From positions 62,001-126,000 of the forward strand of contig CANRGJ010000006.1 in assembly GCA_947630175.1 (NCBI GenBank): 64,000 nt of DNA. Reading direction: 5' to 3'. This document shows, piece by piece, positions 48,121 to 57,025 of this stretch. Source of the stretch: an uncultured Ruminiclostridium sp. (lineage in GTDB: Bacteria; Bacillota; Clostridia; Oscillospirales; Ruminococcaceae). Numbering within the stretch: position 1 is the first letter of the stretch; every line of letters starts with the position of its first letter. Position numbers and translations under genes: made by a program. The notes beneath the pieces are model-generated. The model searched no databases, was not told where the DNA came from, and worked only from the letters and a program-made list of their open reading frames with translations.

Positions 48121-50121
48121 GTGAGCCTGAAGCAGGGACTTTACAATGCTTTAGTAGCAAAGCAGCCGCCTATAAAGCGGCTTTATATCCGCTATAAAAA
48201 GCAGGGCGCATCTCCTGTTCAAAAGGCGATCTATCTTTTCAAGCTGAACTTCTCCTACTATATTTTAGGCGACAAGCGGCTCGCCCGCTATTCCCATATC
48301 TCAAAGCCGTACTGCAAAGGACCCGAATCCGCAAAGGACGGCATAATTCCCCCCGAAAAGCTGGCGGAGCAGCTCTGCAAATTTGACGCAGTTTCCTTTG
48401 ATATTTTCGACACTCTGATATACCGACCATTTGCCGACCCCACGGACCTTTTTCACATTGTGGGAGCAAATGTGGGAATACTGAATTTTGCGGAAACAAG
48501 GATACTTTTCGAGCAGAAAGCGAGAGAGGAAAAATTCAAACAAAGCGGCAGTTACGAAATCAACATAGACGACATATACAGCCTTATGGGAAGCTATGGA
48601 AGCCGTTTTTCCAAAGCAAAGGATATCGAGCTTGAAGCGGAGACTGACCTTTGCTTTCCAAATCCTTATATGAAAAGGGTATGGGATATTTTAAGGGAGA
48701 AAAAAGTCCGCCTTATCATCACCTCCGATATGTATTTAAAGGCTGATTTTTTGGAAAAGCTGCTGATAAAGAACGGCTTTGACGGATTTGAAAAGCTGTT
48801 CGTTTCCAACGAATACTGGCTTTCAAAATATGAGGGCGGACTTTACGCAAAGGTAAAGGAATATCTTGCGTCAGACAACGTCGCCCACGTGGGGGACAAT
48901 GAGAAAAGCGATATTGAAAACAGCAAACAATGCGGCTTTACACCGTTCCTCTCGTTAAATCCCAACACTGCGGGAGATATGTTCCGTCCCCTTGATTTAA
49001 TGAGCAGGATAACAGGCTCTGCCTATGCGGGACTTGTGAACGCACGTTTTCACTGCGGGCTCGAAAGCTATCCTATGCTTTACGAGTACGGCTATGCTTA
49101 CAGCGGTATATTTGCGCTTGGCTACTGCAATTATATAAGAAAACTCCAGCTTGAAACAGGAGCCGACAAGGTGCTTTTCCTTGCAAGAGACGGCGACCTG
49201 CTGAAAAAAATATATGACAAGTTATACCCCGACAGCGATACCGAATACTTTTTGTGGTCGCGGCTTGCGGCAGTGAAACTGTGTTTTGAGGAAAATACTC
49301 TTGACTTTATCCGCCGTTTCGTATATCATAAGTGTAGAGGAATTTACACCATAAAGCAGATATTTGCGGATATGGAGCTTTCCGAGCTGCAAAGCGGATT
49401 TTCCTCAGAGGACAGAATAGCGGAAAAAAGCGACGCTCCCGCCATTGCGGAATATCTTATGCAAAACCGTGACAGGATAAGGGAAATATACGCCCCGATG
49501 ATGAAGGGCGCAAGACTGTACCTTTCACAAAAGCTGAACGGCAGCAAAAAGGCTCTTGCGGCAGACGTGGGCTGGGCGGGAAGCGGCGCAGAAGCTATTT
49601 TCGTTCTTGCCAAAAAGTGGGGTATAGATACCGAGATTATCGGAGTCATCGCAGGCACGAACGACAGCTTTTCTCAGCAGACAAACGCCTGCGAGCCGCT
49701 GCTCCAAGGCGGGAAGCTGTATTCCTACTGCTTTTCTCAGCGGCACAACAGAAATATTTATCTCAGACACGATTCCTCGGCGGGACACAATATGTTTTTT
49801 GAAATGCTGTTAGGCTCTCCTACGCCGTCGCTGAAAGGCTTTGACGAAAGCGGCGCTCCCGTTTATTCCCCGAACGAGGAGGGAAATCAGGAAACGGTAA
49901 AGCTGATTCACAAGGGAGCCATGGATTTTGCGGAGGACTTTTCCGCAGCATTTAAAAATTACCCGTATATGCTGGATATAAGCGGAAACGATGCATACGC
50001 CCCGTTTTTAAATGCAATAGAGGACGGCGGAAAATATTTCCAAACCGTTTTGGGAAACTGCAAATTCAATATGGACGTGAGCGTTCAGAGCAATGAAACT
50101 GTAAGCGCTCAGCTTAAATGA
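48121..50121 (+). CDS. COG5610-like protein: HAD hydrolase domain plus FLARDG module
   Basis: I start it at GTG 48121 (GGGGGAAG upstream), 20 bases after the GT2 stop; an upstream ATG lies inside that gene. The 666-residue protein begins with about 85 basic residues, then a HAD domain with motif I SFDIFDTLIYRP (D94), TSDMYLKADFLEKLL as motif II, and VGDNEKSDIENSKQ as motif IV. The second module (about 335-600) has KVLFLARDGDLLKKIYDKL, FLWSRLAAVKL and ADVGWAGSGAEA. This layout is known from COG5610 proteins in surface-glycan clusters. HAD enzymes are usually phosphatases; the substrate is unknown. Confidence 0.85.
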   Translation: MSLKQGLYNALVAKQPPIKRLYIRYKKQGASPVQKAIYLFKLNFSYYILGDKRLARYSHISKPYCKGPESAKDGIIPPEKLAEQLCKFDAVSFDIFDTLIYRPFADPTDLFHIVGANVGILNFAETRILFEQKAREEKFKQSGSYEINIDDIYSLMGSYGSRFSKAKDIELEAETDLCFPNPYMKRVWDILREKKVRLIITSDMYLKADFLEKLLIKNGFDGFEKLFVSNEYWLSKYEGGLYAKVKEYLASDNVAHVGDNEKSDIENSKQCGFTPFLSLNPNTAGDMFRPLDLMSRITGSAYAGLVNARFHCGLESYPMLYEYGYAYSGIFALGYCNYIRKLQLETGADKVLFLARDGDLLKKIYDKLYPDSDTEYFLWSRLAAVKLCFEENTLDFIRRFVYHKCRGIYTIKQIFADMELSELQSGFSSEDRIAEKSDAPAIAEYLMQNRDRIREIYAPMMKGARLYLSQKLNGSKKALAADVGWAGSGAEAIFVLAKKWGIDTEIIGVIAGTNDSFSQQTNACEPLLQGGKLYSYCFSQRHNRNIYLRHDSSAGHNMFFEMLLGSPTPSLKGFDESGAPVYSPNEEGNQETVKLIHKGAMDFAEDFSAAFKNYPYMLDISGNDAYAPFLNAIEDGGKYFQTVLGNCKFNMDVSVQSNETVSAQLK

Positions 50122-50139
50122 TAGAACAGGAAGGGAAAA

Positions 50140-50913
50140 ATGTTTAAGTTAGAAGAACAAATGAAATATTTCGGCTTTTTAAAGGAAGTCGTAAAGAGGG
50201 ACATTAAGAAAAAGTATTATAAATCTGCCCTGGGTGTTGTGTGGACAGTCCTCAATCCTTTGTTGTCTATGCTGGTAATTACGATAGTATTTTCAACGCT
50301 GTTCAAAAGAAATATCGAAAATTACCCCATATATCTTCTTTGCGGACAGCTTATGTTTGGTTTCATAAGCGGAGCAGGAAGCAGCGGACTGAATGCTATT
50401 TTGAGTAACGCAAGTTATATTCGTGTGGTATATATGCCGAAATATATATTTGTTCTTTCCAGAGTCATAGAGGGCTTTGTGGATCTGCTGTTTTCTCTTA
50501 TAGCCTTGTTTTTGGTCATGATATTTACAGGCGCTCCAATAACCTGGAATTTGCTGATATTGCCTCTGCTTTTTGTACTGGCGTTTATGTTTGCTCTTGG
50601 ATGGGCGCTGATATTTGCTACTTACGGAACATTTCTCCGCGACCTGCAGCATCTTTACGGCATTTTCCGAACTCTTTGGATGTGGGTGTCCGCCATATTC
50701 TATCCTGTGTCTATTATTCCCTCCACATACAGATTCATTTTTGATCTTAATCCTTTAATACATTACATCAGCATAATGAGGTCAATATGTCATGAGGGTG
50801 TAATGCCGACTGAAAAATCACTGATAATCGCCTCTTGCTATTCGGTCCTTATGCTTGCAATGGGAATATCGGTATTCAAGGCAAACGAAAACAAATTCCT
50901 GCTATATATATAA
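50140..50913 (+). CDS. ABC-2-type polysaccharide/teichoic-acid exporter permease (Wzm/TagG-like)
   Basis: The 257-residue protein has the Wzm/TagG pattern: cytoplasmic start ending in VKRDIKKKYYKSALGVVWT, VLNPLLSMLVITIVFSTLFK near 36-55, and six membrane helices with LMFGFISGAGSSGLNAI and SAIFYPVSIIPSTYRFIFD between them. It exports lipid-linked glycan through the membrane with the ATPase encoded next. GGAAGGGA precedes the ATG. Codon use is more AT-rich than in the preceding genes. Confidence 0.92.
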   Translation: MFKLEEQMKYFGFLKEVVKRDIKKKYYKSALGVVWTVLNPLLSMLVITIVFSTLFKRNIENYPIYLLCGQLMFGFISGAGSSGLNAILSNASYIRVVYMPKYIFVLSRVIEGFVDLLFSLIALFLVMIFTGAPITWNLLILPLLFVLAFMFALGWALIFATYGTFLRDLQHLYGIFRTLWMWVSAIFYPVSIIPSTYRFIFDLNPLIHYISIMRSICHEGVMPTEKSLIIASCYSVLMLAMGISVFKANENKFLLYI

Positions 50914-50932
50914 ATAATTGTGAGGTAACAAA

Positions 50933-51676
50933 ATGAGTGATACAGCGGTAAAGGTGGAAAATGTTTCCATGATGTTCAACCTCAGCCGAAAACGTGAGGA
51001 ACGTCTGAAAGAATACGTTATAAACCTGCTGAAAAGAAAACTGTTTTTCGATGAATTCTGGGCGCTTCGGGATATTTCCTTCGAGGTGAAAAAGGGCGAT
51101 ACCTTAGGCATCGTGGGAACCAACGGTTCAGGCAAAACAACACTGCTCCGACTTGTGGCGGGAATTATGCAGCCTACCAAGGGCAAGATAACTACGGAGG
51201 GTTCAATAGCACCGCTGTTTGCTATTGGAACAGGCTTTGATCACTCATTGACCGCAAGGGAAAATATTTATCTTGTAGGAGCGCTGCGTGGATACTCAAG
51301 GGCATATATGAAAAAGCGTTTTGACGAGATAATAGATTTTGCGGAGCTTGAGGATTTTGTTGACGTTCCTGTCAAGAATTTTTCTTCAGGTATGACTTCA
51401 AGACTTGCCTTTGCGATAGCAACACTTGTGCAGACCGACATACTGATAGCCGACGAGGTCTTGGCGGTGGGTGACGCTAAATTCCGCCAGAAAAGTGTGG
51501 ACAGAATGGCAAAAATGCGTTCAAACGGCGCAACAGTGCTGTTCGTTTCTCACTCCTCCAGCCAGGTCCAGAAGATATGCCGCAATGCAATATGGCTCGA
51601 CCACGGCAAACTGGTTATGTCAGGCTCCTCAAAAGAGGTGTGTGATGCTTATGCAGATTATTGTAAGAAGCAGTAA
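50933..51676 (+). CDS. ABC polysaccharide exporter ATP-binding protein (Wzt/TagH-like)
   Basis: The 247-residue ATPase shows Walker A GIVGTNGSGKTTLLRL near 61-76, the GTGFDHSLTARENIYLVGAL segment typical of Wzt/TagH, signature NFSSGMTSRLAFAIA near 143-157 and Walker B ILIADEVLAVGD near 164-175. It has no long C-terminal sugar-binding domain, unlike Wzt proteins that recognise capped O-antigen. It forms a pair with the permease 20 bases upstream. A terminator follows. Confidence 0.94.
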   Translation: MSDTAVKVENVSMMFNLSRKREERLKEYVINLLKRKLFFDEFWALRDISFEVKKGDTLGIVGTNGSGKTTLLRLVAGIMQPTKGKITTEGSIAPLFAIGTGFDHSLTARENIYLVGALRGYSRAYMKKRFDEIIDFAELEDFVDVPVKNFSSGMTSRLAFAIATLVQTDILIADEVLAVGDAKFRQKSVDRMAKMRSNGATVLFVSHSSSQVQKICRNAIWLDHGKLVMSGSSKEVCDAYADYCKKQ

Positions 51677-51682
51677 ATGATG

Positions 51683-51708
51683 TCCCGCTGTACTACGGCG
51701 GGATTTTT
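51683..51708 (+). terminator. Terminator after the exporter genes
   Basis: TCCCGC/GCGGGA stem, then TTTTTG. Confidence 0.75.
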
Positions 51709-51751
51709 GCTTATTGTCCTTCTGCTAAAAATGAATTTGTGCCTTACCATC

Positions 51752-51781
51752 TTGACAAAAAACAGCGCATTGTGCTAAAAT
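51752..51781 (+). promoter_or_regulatory. Promoter of the Ser/Thr/Pro-rich surface protein gene
   Basis: TTGACA (51752-51757), 18 bases, TG-extended TAAAAT (51776-51781), about 48 bases before the ATG. Confidence 0.7.
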
Positions 51782-51829
51782 ATATAAAGAATATGCCGTG
51801 CAAAAACTCTGATCCTACAGAAAGGACTG

Positions 51830-52450
51830 ATGAAACAAGTGAAAAAGCTCAAGCCTTTTATATATATGCTGACGGTCGCATTGGCAGTGATGTTTGCGGT
51901 ATGCGCTTACGCCGAGGACGCTCCCGCACCGGAAGCGTCGGATTCAAGCAGCAGCGAGGTCACTCCTGCTGACGAGCCCGAGCCTGAAGTTACCACGCCC
52001 GAATCGAGCGAATCTTCCGCAACTCCTGAACCAACTCCCGAGCCTTCTTCTGAGCCTACTACCGTTCCGGAGCCCGAGCCTACCACCACTCCCGCACCCC
52101 AGATATCTCTGGACACCGACCCTGTTGTCACCGAAACTTCTACCACTACCACCACTCAGACCACAGCGGCGGACACGTCGGATACTACCACCTTGGAAAC
52201 CTCCGACACTTCCGACACGTCAGACACCTCCGACACAAGCGGCACGTCAGATACAGCGCTGACGTCCGACAACAGCACTACTCCTCCTGTGGTAAGCGCC
52301 GCACCCACAACTCCTATTGCGGGAAACCCCGACGATTATATGGGAACTTCGCTTCTGATAGGCGGGATCGTCCTGCTGCTAGTCCTTGCGGTGGCAATTC
52401 CCCCAATCGTGAGAAAAGTACGCAAGAGCATAATTTACAAATACGACTGA
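51830..52450 (+). CDS. Ser/Thr/Pro-rich membrane-anchored surface protein
   Basis: The 206-residue protein has a signal peptide (KKLKPFIYMLTVALAVMFAV, cleavage after YAE near 29), a disordered stalk of about 135 residues made of Ser, Thr, Pro, Glu and Asp with TSDTSDTSD-type repeats, and a C-terminal membrane helix (about 172-192, LLIGGIVLLLVLAVAIPPIV) with a basic tail. Such mucin-like stalks hold a protein off the membrane or act as a spacer in the wall. No folded domain is visible. Its ribosome binding site is AGAAAGGACTG. Confidence 0.75.
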   Translation: MKQVKKLKPFIYMLTVALAVMFAVCAYAEDAPAPEASDSSSSEVTPADEPEPEVTTPESSESSATPEPTPEPSSEPTTVPEPEPTTTPAPQISLDTDPVVTETSTTTTTQTTAADTSDTTTLETSDTSDTSDTSDTSGTSDTALTSDNSTTPPVVSAAPTTPIAGNPDDYMGTSLLIGGIVLLLVLAVAIPPIVRKVRKSIIYKYD

Positions 52451-52463
52451 TTAAAATAAAGAA

Positions 52464-52498
52464 AATAAAGCCTTGATTAAATCAAGGCTTTATTTTTA
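52464..52498. terminator. Bidirectional terminator
   Basis: An AT-rich stem around AAAGCCTTGATT/AATCAAGGCTTT with T-runs on both strands. It ends the surface-protein gene and the opposite spmB gene, whose stop lies at its edge. Confidence 0.9.
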
Positions 52499-53023
52499 TG
52501 CTCCCAGAAAGATCCGCACCGCCGCAGCGCTGAGTATCCACCCGCAAACGTCTCCCACCAGCGCCGCCGCCAGAGCGTAGCGTATTTTTTTCACCTTCGT
52601 TGCGGAAAAATACACTGCTATCGTGTAAAACGTAGTCTCACTGCTCCCCAGCATAACGGAGGCGACTCTCCCCGCAAAGCTGTCTGCTCCCGTTTGGGTG
52701 AGAATGTTTTCGTAAAGCGCAACTGCTCCACTTCCCGAAAAGGGACGGAGTATCACCAGCGGAGTACACTCGGCGGGAAATCCGAAAAGCTCCGTGACAG
52801 GCTTCAGCCATTCCGTCAGCAATTCCACCCCGCCGCAGGCTCTGAACATTCCCACGCAGGTCACCAGAGCCATAAGAGAGGGGAAAATGTCCCTGACCGT
52901 CCCAAGCCCTTCCTCAACGCCCTTGAGAAATTCGCTGAAAACGTCCGTCTTTTTTGCCAGACCGAATATGAAAACAGCGGCAAATATCAAAGGGACCGCA
53001 TAATCGCCTATATTGAAGTTCAA
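52496..53023 (-). CDS. spmB: Spore maturation protein B
   Basis: The 175-residue protein has about four to five membrane helices and the nucleoside-recognition (Gate) core: FPSLMALVTCVGMFRACGGVE near 49-69, PVTELFGFPAECTPLVILRPFSGSGAVALYENIL near 76-109 and SSETTFYTIAVYFSATKVKK near 127-146. This is the SpmB pattern. In Bacillus subtilis spmA and spmB are needed for full dehydration of the spore core. The start overlaps the spmA stop by four bases. It agrees with the cotJ genes that this organism makes spores. Confidence 0.92.
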   Translation of the reverse strand: MNFNIGDYAVPLIFAAVFIFGLAKKTDVFSEFLKGVEEGLGTVRDIFPSLMALVTCVGMFRACGGVELLTEWLKPVTELFGFPAECTPLVILRPFSGSGAVALYENILTQTGADSFAGRVASVMLGSSETTFYTIAVYFSATKVKKIRYALAAALVGDVCGWILSAAAVRIFLGA

Positions 53024-53625
53024 AGCCCTGCACCCCTTCTGCGGGCGGCAGCCCCCATTATTTTAGCGGCAGTTACCGTCAGCGCCGCGTTTATCAATGA
53101 TACCACCCACACAGCGGGAAGTATCTCCATAGGCGCAGCCGAGCCGTGCTGGAGCCGCAAAGCCGCTACTGTAGTGGGAATAAGCTGAAGGCTAGCGGTA
53201 TTAAGGACTACGAATAGTATCATATTGTCCGTCGCTCTTTCCCCCGACTTTTCCTCTTTTTCCAGCGCCCTCATCGCCGCCAGACCGAAAGGAGTTGAAG
53301 CGTTCCCCAAGCCAAGCAGGTTCGCCGTTATGTTCAGCACGATGAACTGCATAGCCTCTCCTTTCGGTGAAATTCCGTGGAAAAGCCGCCGCAAAACAGG
53401 GCTGAGCGCCTTTGCCGTCAGCTTTGTAAGCCCCGACGTCTGCGCCACCCGCATTACCCCACTCCAAAGGCAGATTATCCCGCAAAGGGTTATGCAAAGG
53501 GTCACCGCTTCTCCGCAGGCGGAAACTGCGGCATTGCTTACCGCTGCCGCGTCGCCCCGTATAAATCCTATAATCACCGACAGAATGATAAGTCCGCCGA
53601 AAACCCATTTCATCATAACGCTCAC
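53020..53625 (-). CDS. spmA: Spore maturation protein A
   Basis: The start is taken as GTG 53625, seven bases after AGGAG; alternative ATGs lie three codons on. The 201-residue protein shows the nucleoside-recognition domain of SpmA: CIIALWSGVMRVAQTSG-like segment near 48-60 (here LCGIICLWSGVMRVAQTSGL), RRLFHGISPKGEAMQF and NITANLLGLGNASTPFGLAAM near 101-121. It has about four membrane helices. Together with SpmB it acts in the late stage of spore core dehydration. Transcribed leftwards with spmB. Confidence 0.92.
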   Translation of the reverse strand: MSVMMKWVFGGLIILSVIIGFIRGDAAAVSNAAVSACGEAVTLCITLCGIICLWSGVMRVAQTSGLTKLTAKALSPVLRRLFHGISPKGEAMQFIVLNITANLLGLGNASTPFGLAAMRALEKEEKSGERATDNMILFVVLNTASLQLIPTTVAALRLQHGSAAPMEILPAVWVVSLINAALTVTAAKIMGAAARRRGAGL

Positions 53626-53678
53626 TTCCGTTCTCCTCAAAATTTATGCGGAAAAAGGCGGCTGTATGCCGAAAAACA

Positions 53679-53707
53679 TTGACTTTAAGGGCGGATTGTG
53701 ATAAAAT
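53679..53707 (+). promoter_or_regulatory. Promoter of the aldo/keto reductase gene
   Basis: TTGACT (53679-53684), 17 bases, TG-extended TAAAAT (53702-53707), about 50 bases before the start. Confidence 0.75.
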
Positions 53708-53758
53708 TAAAAATGGATTATTATGCGTATTCCTATAAAACGAAAGGAAGAAACCGTT

Positions 53759-54760
53759 ATGTCAGCTTACACCGCTTCACTTAACCGATATGAAAAAATG
53801 AAATACAACCGCTGCGGAAAATCGGGCTTAAAGCTCCCCGCCGTCAGCCTCGGCTTATGGCAGAACTTCGGCTACGGCTCCGACTTTGCTACTGCCGAAA
53901 AAATGGTCCGCACCGCCTTTGATTTGGGAATAACTCACTTTGACCTTGCCAACAACTACGGTCACCCTTACAACGGCTCCGCCGAGGAAAATTTCGGCAG
54001 GATACTGAACAACGGGCTGAAAGCCTACCGTGATGAAATAATAGTTTCCACCAAGGCGGGATACGAGATGTGGGAAGGACCCTATGGGGACAAAAACGGC
54101 TCCCGCAAGTACCTCACCGCAAGCCTTGACCAAAGCCTAAAACGCCTTGATTTGGATTATGTGGACATTTTCTATCACCATATTTTCGACCCCTCAACTC
54201 CCCTTGAGGAAACAGCCCTTGCCCTTGACAACGCTGTAAGACAGGGAAAAGCCCTGTACGTGGGTATTTCCAACTACAACAGCGCCCAGACCGCCGAAAT
54301 TTCCGCAATATTCAAGGAGCTTCACACTCCCTTTATCGTAAATCAGCCGTCATATTCAATGTTCAGACGCTGGGTGGAGGAGGACGGACTGGATAAGCTG
54401 GCGGTGGAGCAGGGCTTTGGCTTGGCGGTATTTTCGCCGCTTTTCCAGGGACTTCTCACCGACCGCTACTTAAACGGTATCCCCGCCGACAGCCGCATAG
54501 GCAAGGGAAGTACATGGATAGGGAACGAGCTTACCGAAACGCGTTTAAATCAGATAAAAGCGCTTAACGAAGTGGCTCAGAGCAGAGGACAAAAGCTGTC
54601 CCAGATGGCGTTGTCATGGGTATTGAACAATCCCGCCGTCGCCACCGTTATTATCGGAGCGTCAAAGCCTGAACAGATAGCCGAAAACGCAGAAGCGGCA
54701 AACGCCCCCGAATTTACCGCCGAGGAGCTTGCCAAGATCGAGGAAATATTGAAACAGTGA
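53759..54760 (+). CDS. Aldo/keto reductase (YghZ/GSP69-like)
   Basis: Start set at ATG 53759 with AAAGGAAG 9 bases before. The 333-residue TIM-barrel protein has catalytic residues visible: FDLANNYGHPYNGSAEENFG (Asp, Tyr), VSTKAGYEMW (Lys) and DIFYHHIFDP (His). It ends with QMALSWVLNNPAVATVIIGA, binding NADP. The segment LKLPAVSLGLWQNFG and the AEENFGRIL pattern are those of the YghZ group, which reduces aldehydes such as methylglyoxal or sugar-derived ones. It is 43 bases from the alpha-galactosidase gene and probably co-transcribed with it. Confidence 0.92.
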   Translation: MSAYTASLNRYEKMKYNRCGKSGLKLPAVSLGLWQNFGYGSDFATAEKMVRTAFDLGITHFDLANNYGHPYNGSAEENFGRILNNGLKAYRDEIIVSTKAGYEMWEGPYGDKNGSRKYLTASLDQSLKRLDLDYVDIFYHHIFDPSTPLEETALALDNAVRQGKALYVGISNYNSAQTAEISAIFKELHTPFIVNQPSYSMFRRWVEEDGLDKLAVEQGFGLAVFSPLFQGLLTDRYLNGIPADSRIGKGSTWIGNELTETRLNQIKALNEVAQSRGQKLSQMALSWVLNNPAVATVIIGASKPEQIAENAEAANAPEFTAEELAKIEEILKQ

Positions 54761-54803
54761 ACACTGTTTTTCAAAAAATACAACAAACAAGGAGAAAGAA
54801 AAA

Positions 54804-55979
54804 ATGAGCACACCTCTTGCACAAAGACCGCCTATGGGCTGGAACAGCTGGAACACCTTCGGATTTAACGTCAGCGAGGAGCTGATAAAGGGCATAGCCG
54901 ACAAATTCATCGAGCTTGGGCTCAAGGACGCAGGCTATGAATACATAGTTATAGACGACTGCTGGAGCGAAAGGGAACGCGACGAAAACGGCAGAATAGT
55001 CCCCGACAAAAACAAATTCCCCAACGGAATAAAAGCCGTCGCCGATTACGTTCACTCAAAAGGACTGAAATTCGGAATTTATTCCTGTGCGGGAACTCAC
55101 ACCTGCGCAGGCTTCCCCGGCAGCTTTGACCACGAATTTGTGGACGCCGCCACCTTTGCGGAGTGGGGAGTCGACTATCTGAAATACGACTACTGCTACC
55201 GTCCTATCCATTCGGTAGGCGAAAACCTTTACAAGCGTATGGGAATGGCTCTGCGCAACTGCGGACGCGACATAGTCCTTTCCGCCTGCAACTGGGGCAA
55301 CGACGACGTATGGCGTTGGATAAGAGAGAGTGGCGCGCAGCTTTATCGTTCCACAGGAGACATTCAGGACAACTGGCAGTCGATAAAGCACATCGTCCTC
55401 AGTCAGCTTGACCGTGAGTGCTACGGCGGCACCTACTGCTGGAACGATATGGATATGCTGGTAGTGGGAATGCACGGCAAGGGAGACAACGCCGAAGTTT
55501 TAGGCGGCGCGGGCAAGCTTGCAGGCTGCACCGACACCGAGTACAAGACCCACTTTGCTCTCTGGGCAATTATGAACAGCGCGCTTATGATAGGCTGCGA
55601 CGTCAGGAACGCAAGCGAGGAAGCGCTGAATATACTGAAAAACAAAGACATAATCGCAATAAATCAGGACGCCGAGGGCAGAGGACCCTACTGCATAAGG
55701 CAGTGGAACAATCCCGACAACGTTTTTGCCCTTATCAGACCCCTTTTCGGCGGCGATTACGCTATCGGAATGTTCAATCTCAGCGACAATCCCTCCGAGA
55801 TGTCCCTCCAGTTCTTTGATATAGGACTTCCCGTTGCCAGTGGCTTCGGACTGCAATTCTACAACTGCCATACAGGCAAGGACGAGGGCGTATTCACCGA
55901 GCGCCGTTCAGTTAGAGTCGAGCCTCACGACTGCTATATGTACCGCTGCAAGCTGGTAAAACTTAATAAAGAAAGCTGA
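54804..55979 (+). CDS. Alpha-galactosidase, glycoside hydrolase family 27
   Basis: The 391-residue protein starts RPPMGWNSWNTFGFNVSEEL, the GH27 hallmark, followed by YIVIDDCWSER, LKFGIYSCAGTHTCAGFPGS and the nucleophile segment YLKYDYCYRP. The acid/base Asp lies in RSTGDIQDNW and WNDMDMLVVG follows. A beta-sandwich C-terminal domain closes it. It removes terminal alpha-galactose from oligosaccharides such as those of galactomannan or raffinose type. No signal peptide: it acts in the cytoplasm on imported sugars. AAGGAGAAAG precedes the ATG. Confidence 0.96.
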   Translation: MSTPLAQRPPMGWNSWNTFGFNVSEELIKGIADKFIELGLKDAGYEYIVIDDCWSERERDENGRIVPDKNKFPNGIKAVADYVHSKGLKFGIYSCAGTHTCAGFPGSFDHEFVDAATFAEWGVDYLKYDYCYRPIHSVGENLYKRMGMALRNCGRDIVLSACNWGNDDVWRWIRESGAQLYRSTGDIQDNWQSIKHIVLSQLDRECYGGTYCWNDMDMLVVGMHGKGDNAEVLGGAGKLAGCTDTEYKTHFALWAIMNSALMIGCDVRNASEEALNILKNKDIIAINQDAEGRGPYCIRQWNNPDNVFALIRPLFGGDYAIGMFNLSDNPSEMSLQFFDIGLPVASGFGLQFYNCHTGKDEGVFTERRSVRVEPHDCYMYRCKLVKLNKES

Positions 55980-55984
55980 TAAAA

Positions 55985-56179
55985 ATGCAATGCAAAAAAT
56001 GCGGCAAGCCCGAGCTTTCAGGCGACGAGCTTGCCATATACCGAAAGCTGGTGAACAGGGGAGCTACCGAGTTCCTCTGTATCGACTGCCTTGCGGAATT
56101 TTTCAAGTGCGACCGCGCGGACATTGAGGAGCGCATAAGATACTACCGTGAAAGCGGCACCTGCACCCTTTTCGTGTGA
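55985..56179 (+). CDS. Small Cys-rich protein, putative zinc-binding
   Basis: The 64-residue protein has MQCKKCGKPEL at the start (Cys3, Cys6) and FLCIDCLAEFFKCDRADIEE (Cys32, Cys35, Cys42) in the middle, giving a CxxC...CxxC zinc-binding pattern, and ends CTLFV. It starts six bases after the alpha-galactosidase stop and ends about nine bases before the first membrane/zinc-ribbon gene. Position suggests it is made on the same transcript as one or both. I know of no defined function for it. Confidence 0.75.
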   Translation: MQCKKCGKPELSGDELAIYRKLVNRGATEFLCIDCLAEFFKCDRADIEERIRYYRESGTCTLFV

Positions 56180-56188
56180 GAATTGCCT

Positions 56189-57022
56189 ATGGACAAAAAC
56201 GTATTCTCTTTCAAGCAGCTGTTTTTGATATTCTTCACCTTTGCTCTTACCATAGCGACTTTAGTGATGAAGCTGGTGGGCAAAACGGTGATGATAGACT
56301 ATTATCTCTATCTTCTGTTCCTCCACGTTTATCACATAGCGCTGTGCTATATTATAAACAATCGCCTGAACGACGTGATAAACAAGCTGGACACTGACGC
56401 CCTCACAGGCGTGCGCCGCTTTCTCGGTCATATGGAAATGCTGACGGCGCTTATCGTTGTGAACGTTGTCACCGAGGGGATAATGCAGCTTCCGATAGCT
56501 TTGTACCGAATATGCGAGGACCCCGCCCGCGGACTTTCGATGATACTTTTTATCCCGTGGCTTTTGGAATCCTTTATCGGAAACGTGACCTATGCGGGGG
56601 AAATGTATTACGCCTGGTATCTGCCATACTGCATAGCTATGCTTTTCATCAGTATGCACATTATCGGAAAATATCATAAAGCGCGCAAGATAATTGCCGC
56701 TATGGAGCTTGATGAGCTTATCAGCAAAAACGCCCCTTGGCGCAAAGAGATAAGGGAAAAAGAGCGCCTGCTTGCCGAAACAGGTCTTTCCGACACGGAA
56801 AAAAGCGCAGTCGACCCCGCCCTGCTTGCCAAGATACCCCAGGATGAGCTTGTCCCCGACGAGGAGGAGCTTCAATACATTTTGCAGCAAAGAAAGCGCC
56901 CCGACAACCCCGACGAAATAGAGCAGGACTGGACCTGTCAGGCGTGCGGCTCGGATAATCCCGCCAAAGCGGAGGAATGTGTTTTCTGCGGAGCAAAACG
57001 GGAACAGAGAGAGGGGAAATAA
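56189..57022 (+). CDS. Membrane protein with C-terminal zinc ribbon, array member 1
   Basis: Start at ATG 56189 (a TTG two codons earlier is possible; the ribosome binding site is weak). The 277-residue protein has about five membrane helices in residues 1-170, then a cytoplasmic region with the shared peptide KIPQDELVPDEEELQYILQQ, and a ribbon TCQACGSDN...EECVFCGAKRE (CxxC-11-CxxC). Its membrane half is most like array member 5 (FSFK start, FIPWL, KYHKARKI). The last 60 residues are nearly identical to those of member 2, also at DNA level. No enzyme motif is visible. Only three bases separate it from the next gene. Function unknown. Confidence 0.8.
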   Translation: MDKNVFSFKQLFLIFFTFALTIATLVMKLVGKTVMIDYYLYLLFLHVYHIALCYIINNRLNDVINKLDTDALTGVRRFLGHMEMLTALIVVNVVTEGIMQLPIALYRICEDPARGLSMILFIPWLLESFIGNVTYAGEMYYAWYLPYCIAMLFISMHIIGKYHKARKIIAAMELDELISKNAPWRKEIREKERLLAETGLSDTEKSAVDPALLAKIPQDELVPDEEELQYILQQRKRPDNPDEIEQDWTCQACGSDNPAKAEECVFCGAKREQREGK

Positions 57023-57025
57023 GCT

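Noticed and set aside
51894-52262. Pro/Leu/Arg-rich frame inside the Ser/Thr/Pro-rich surface protein gene
   Set aside because: It is the out-of-frame reading of a low-complexity region and has no start signals.
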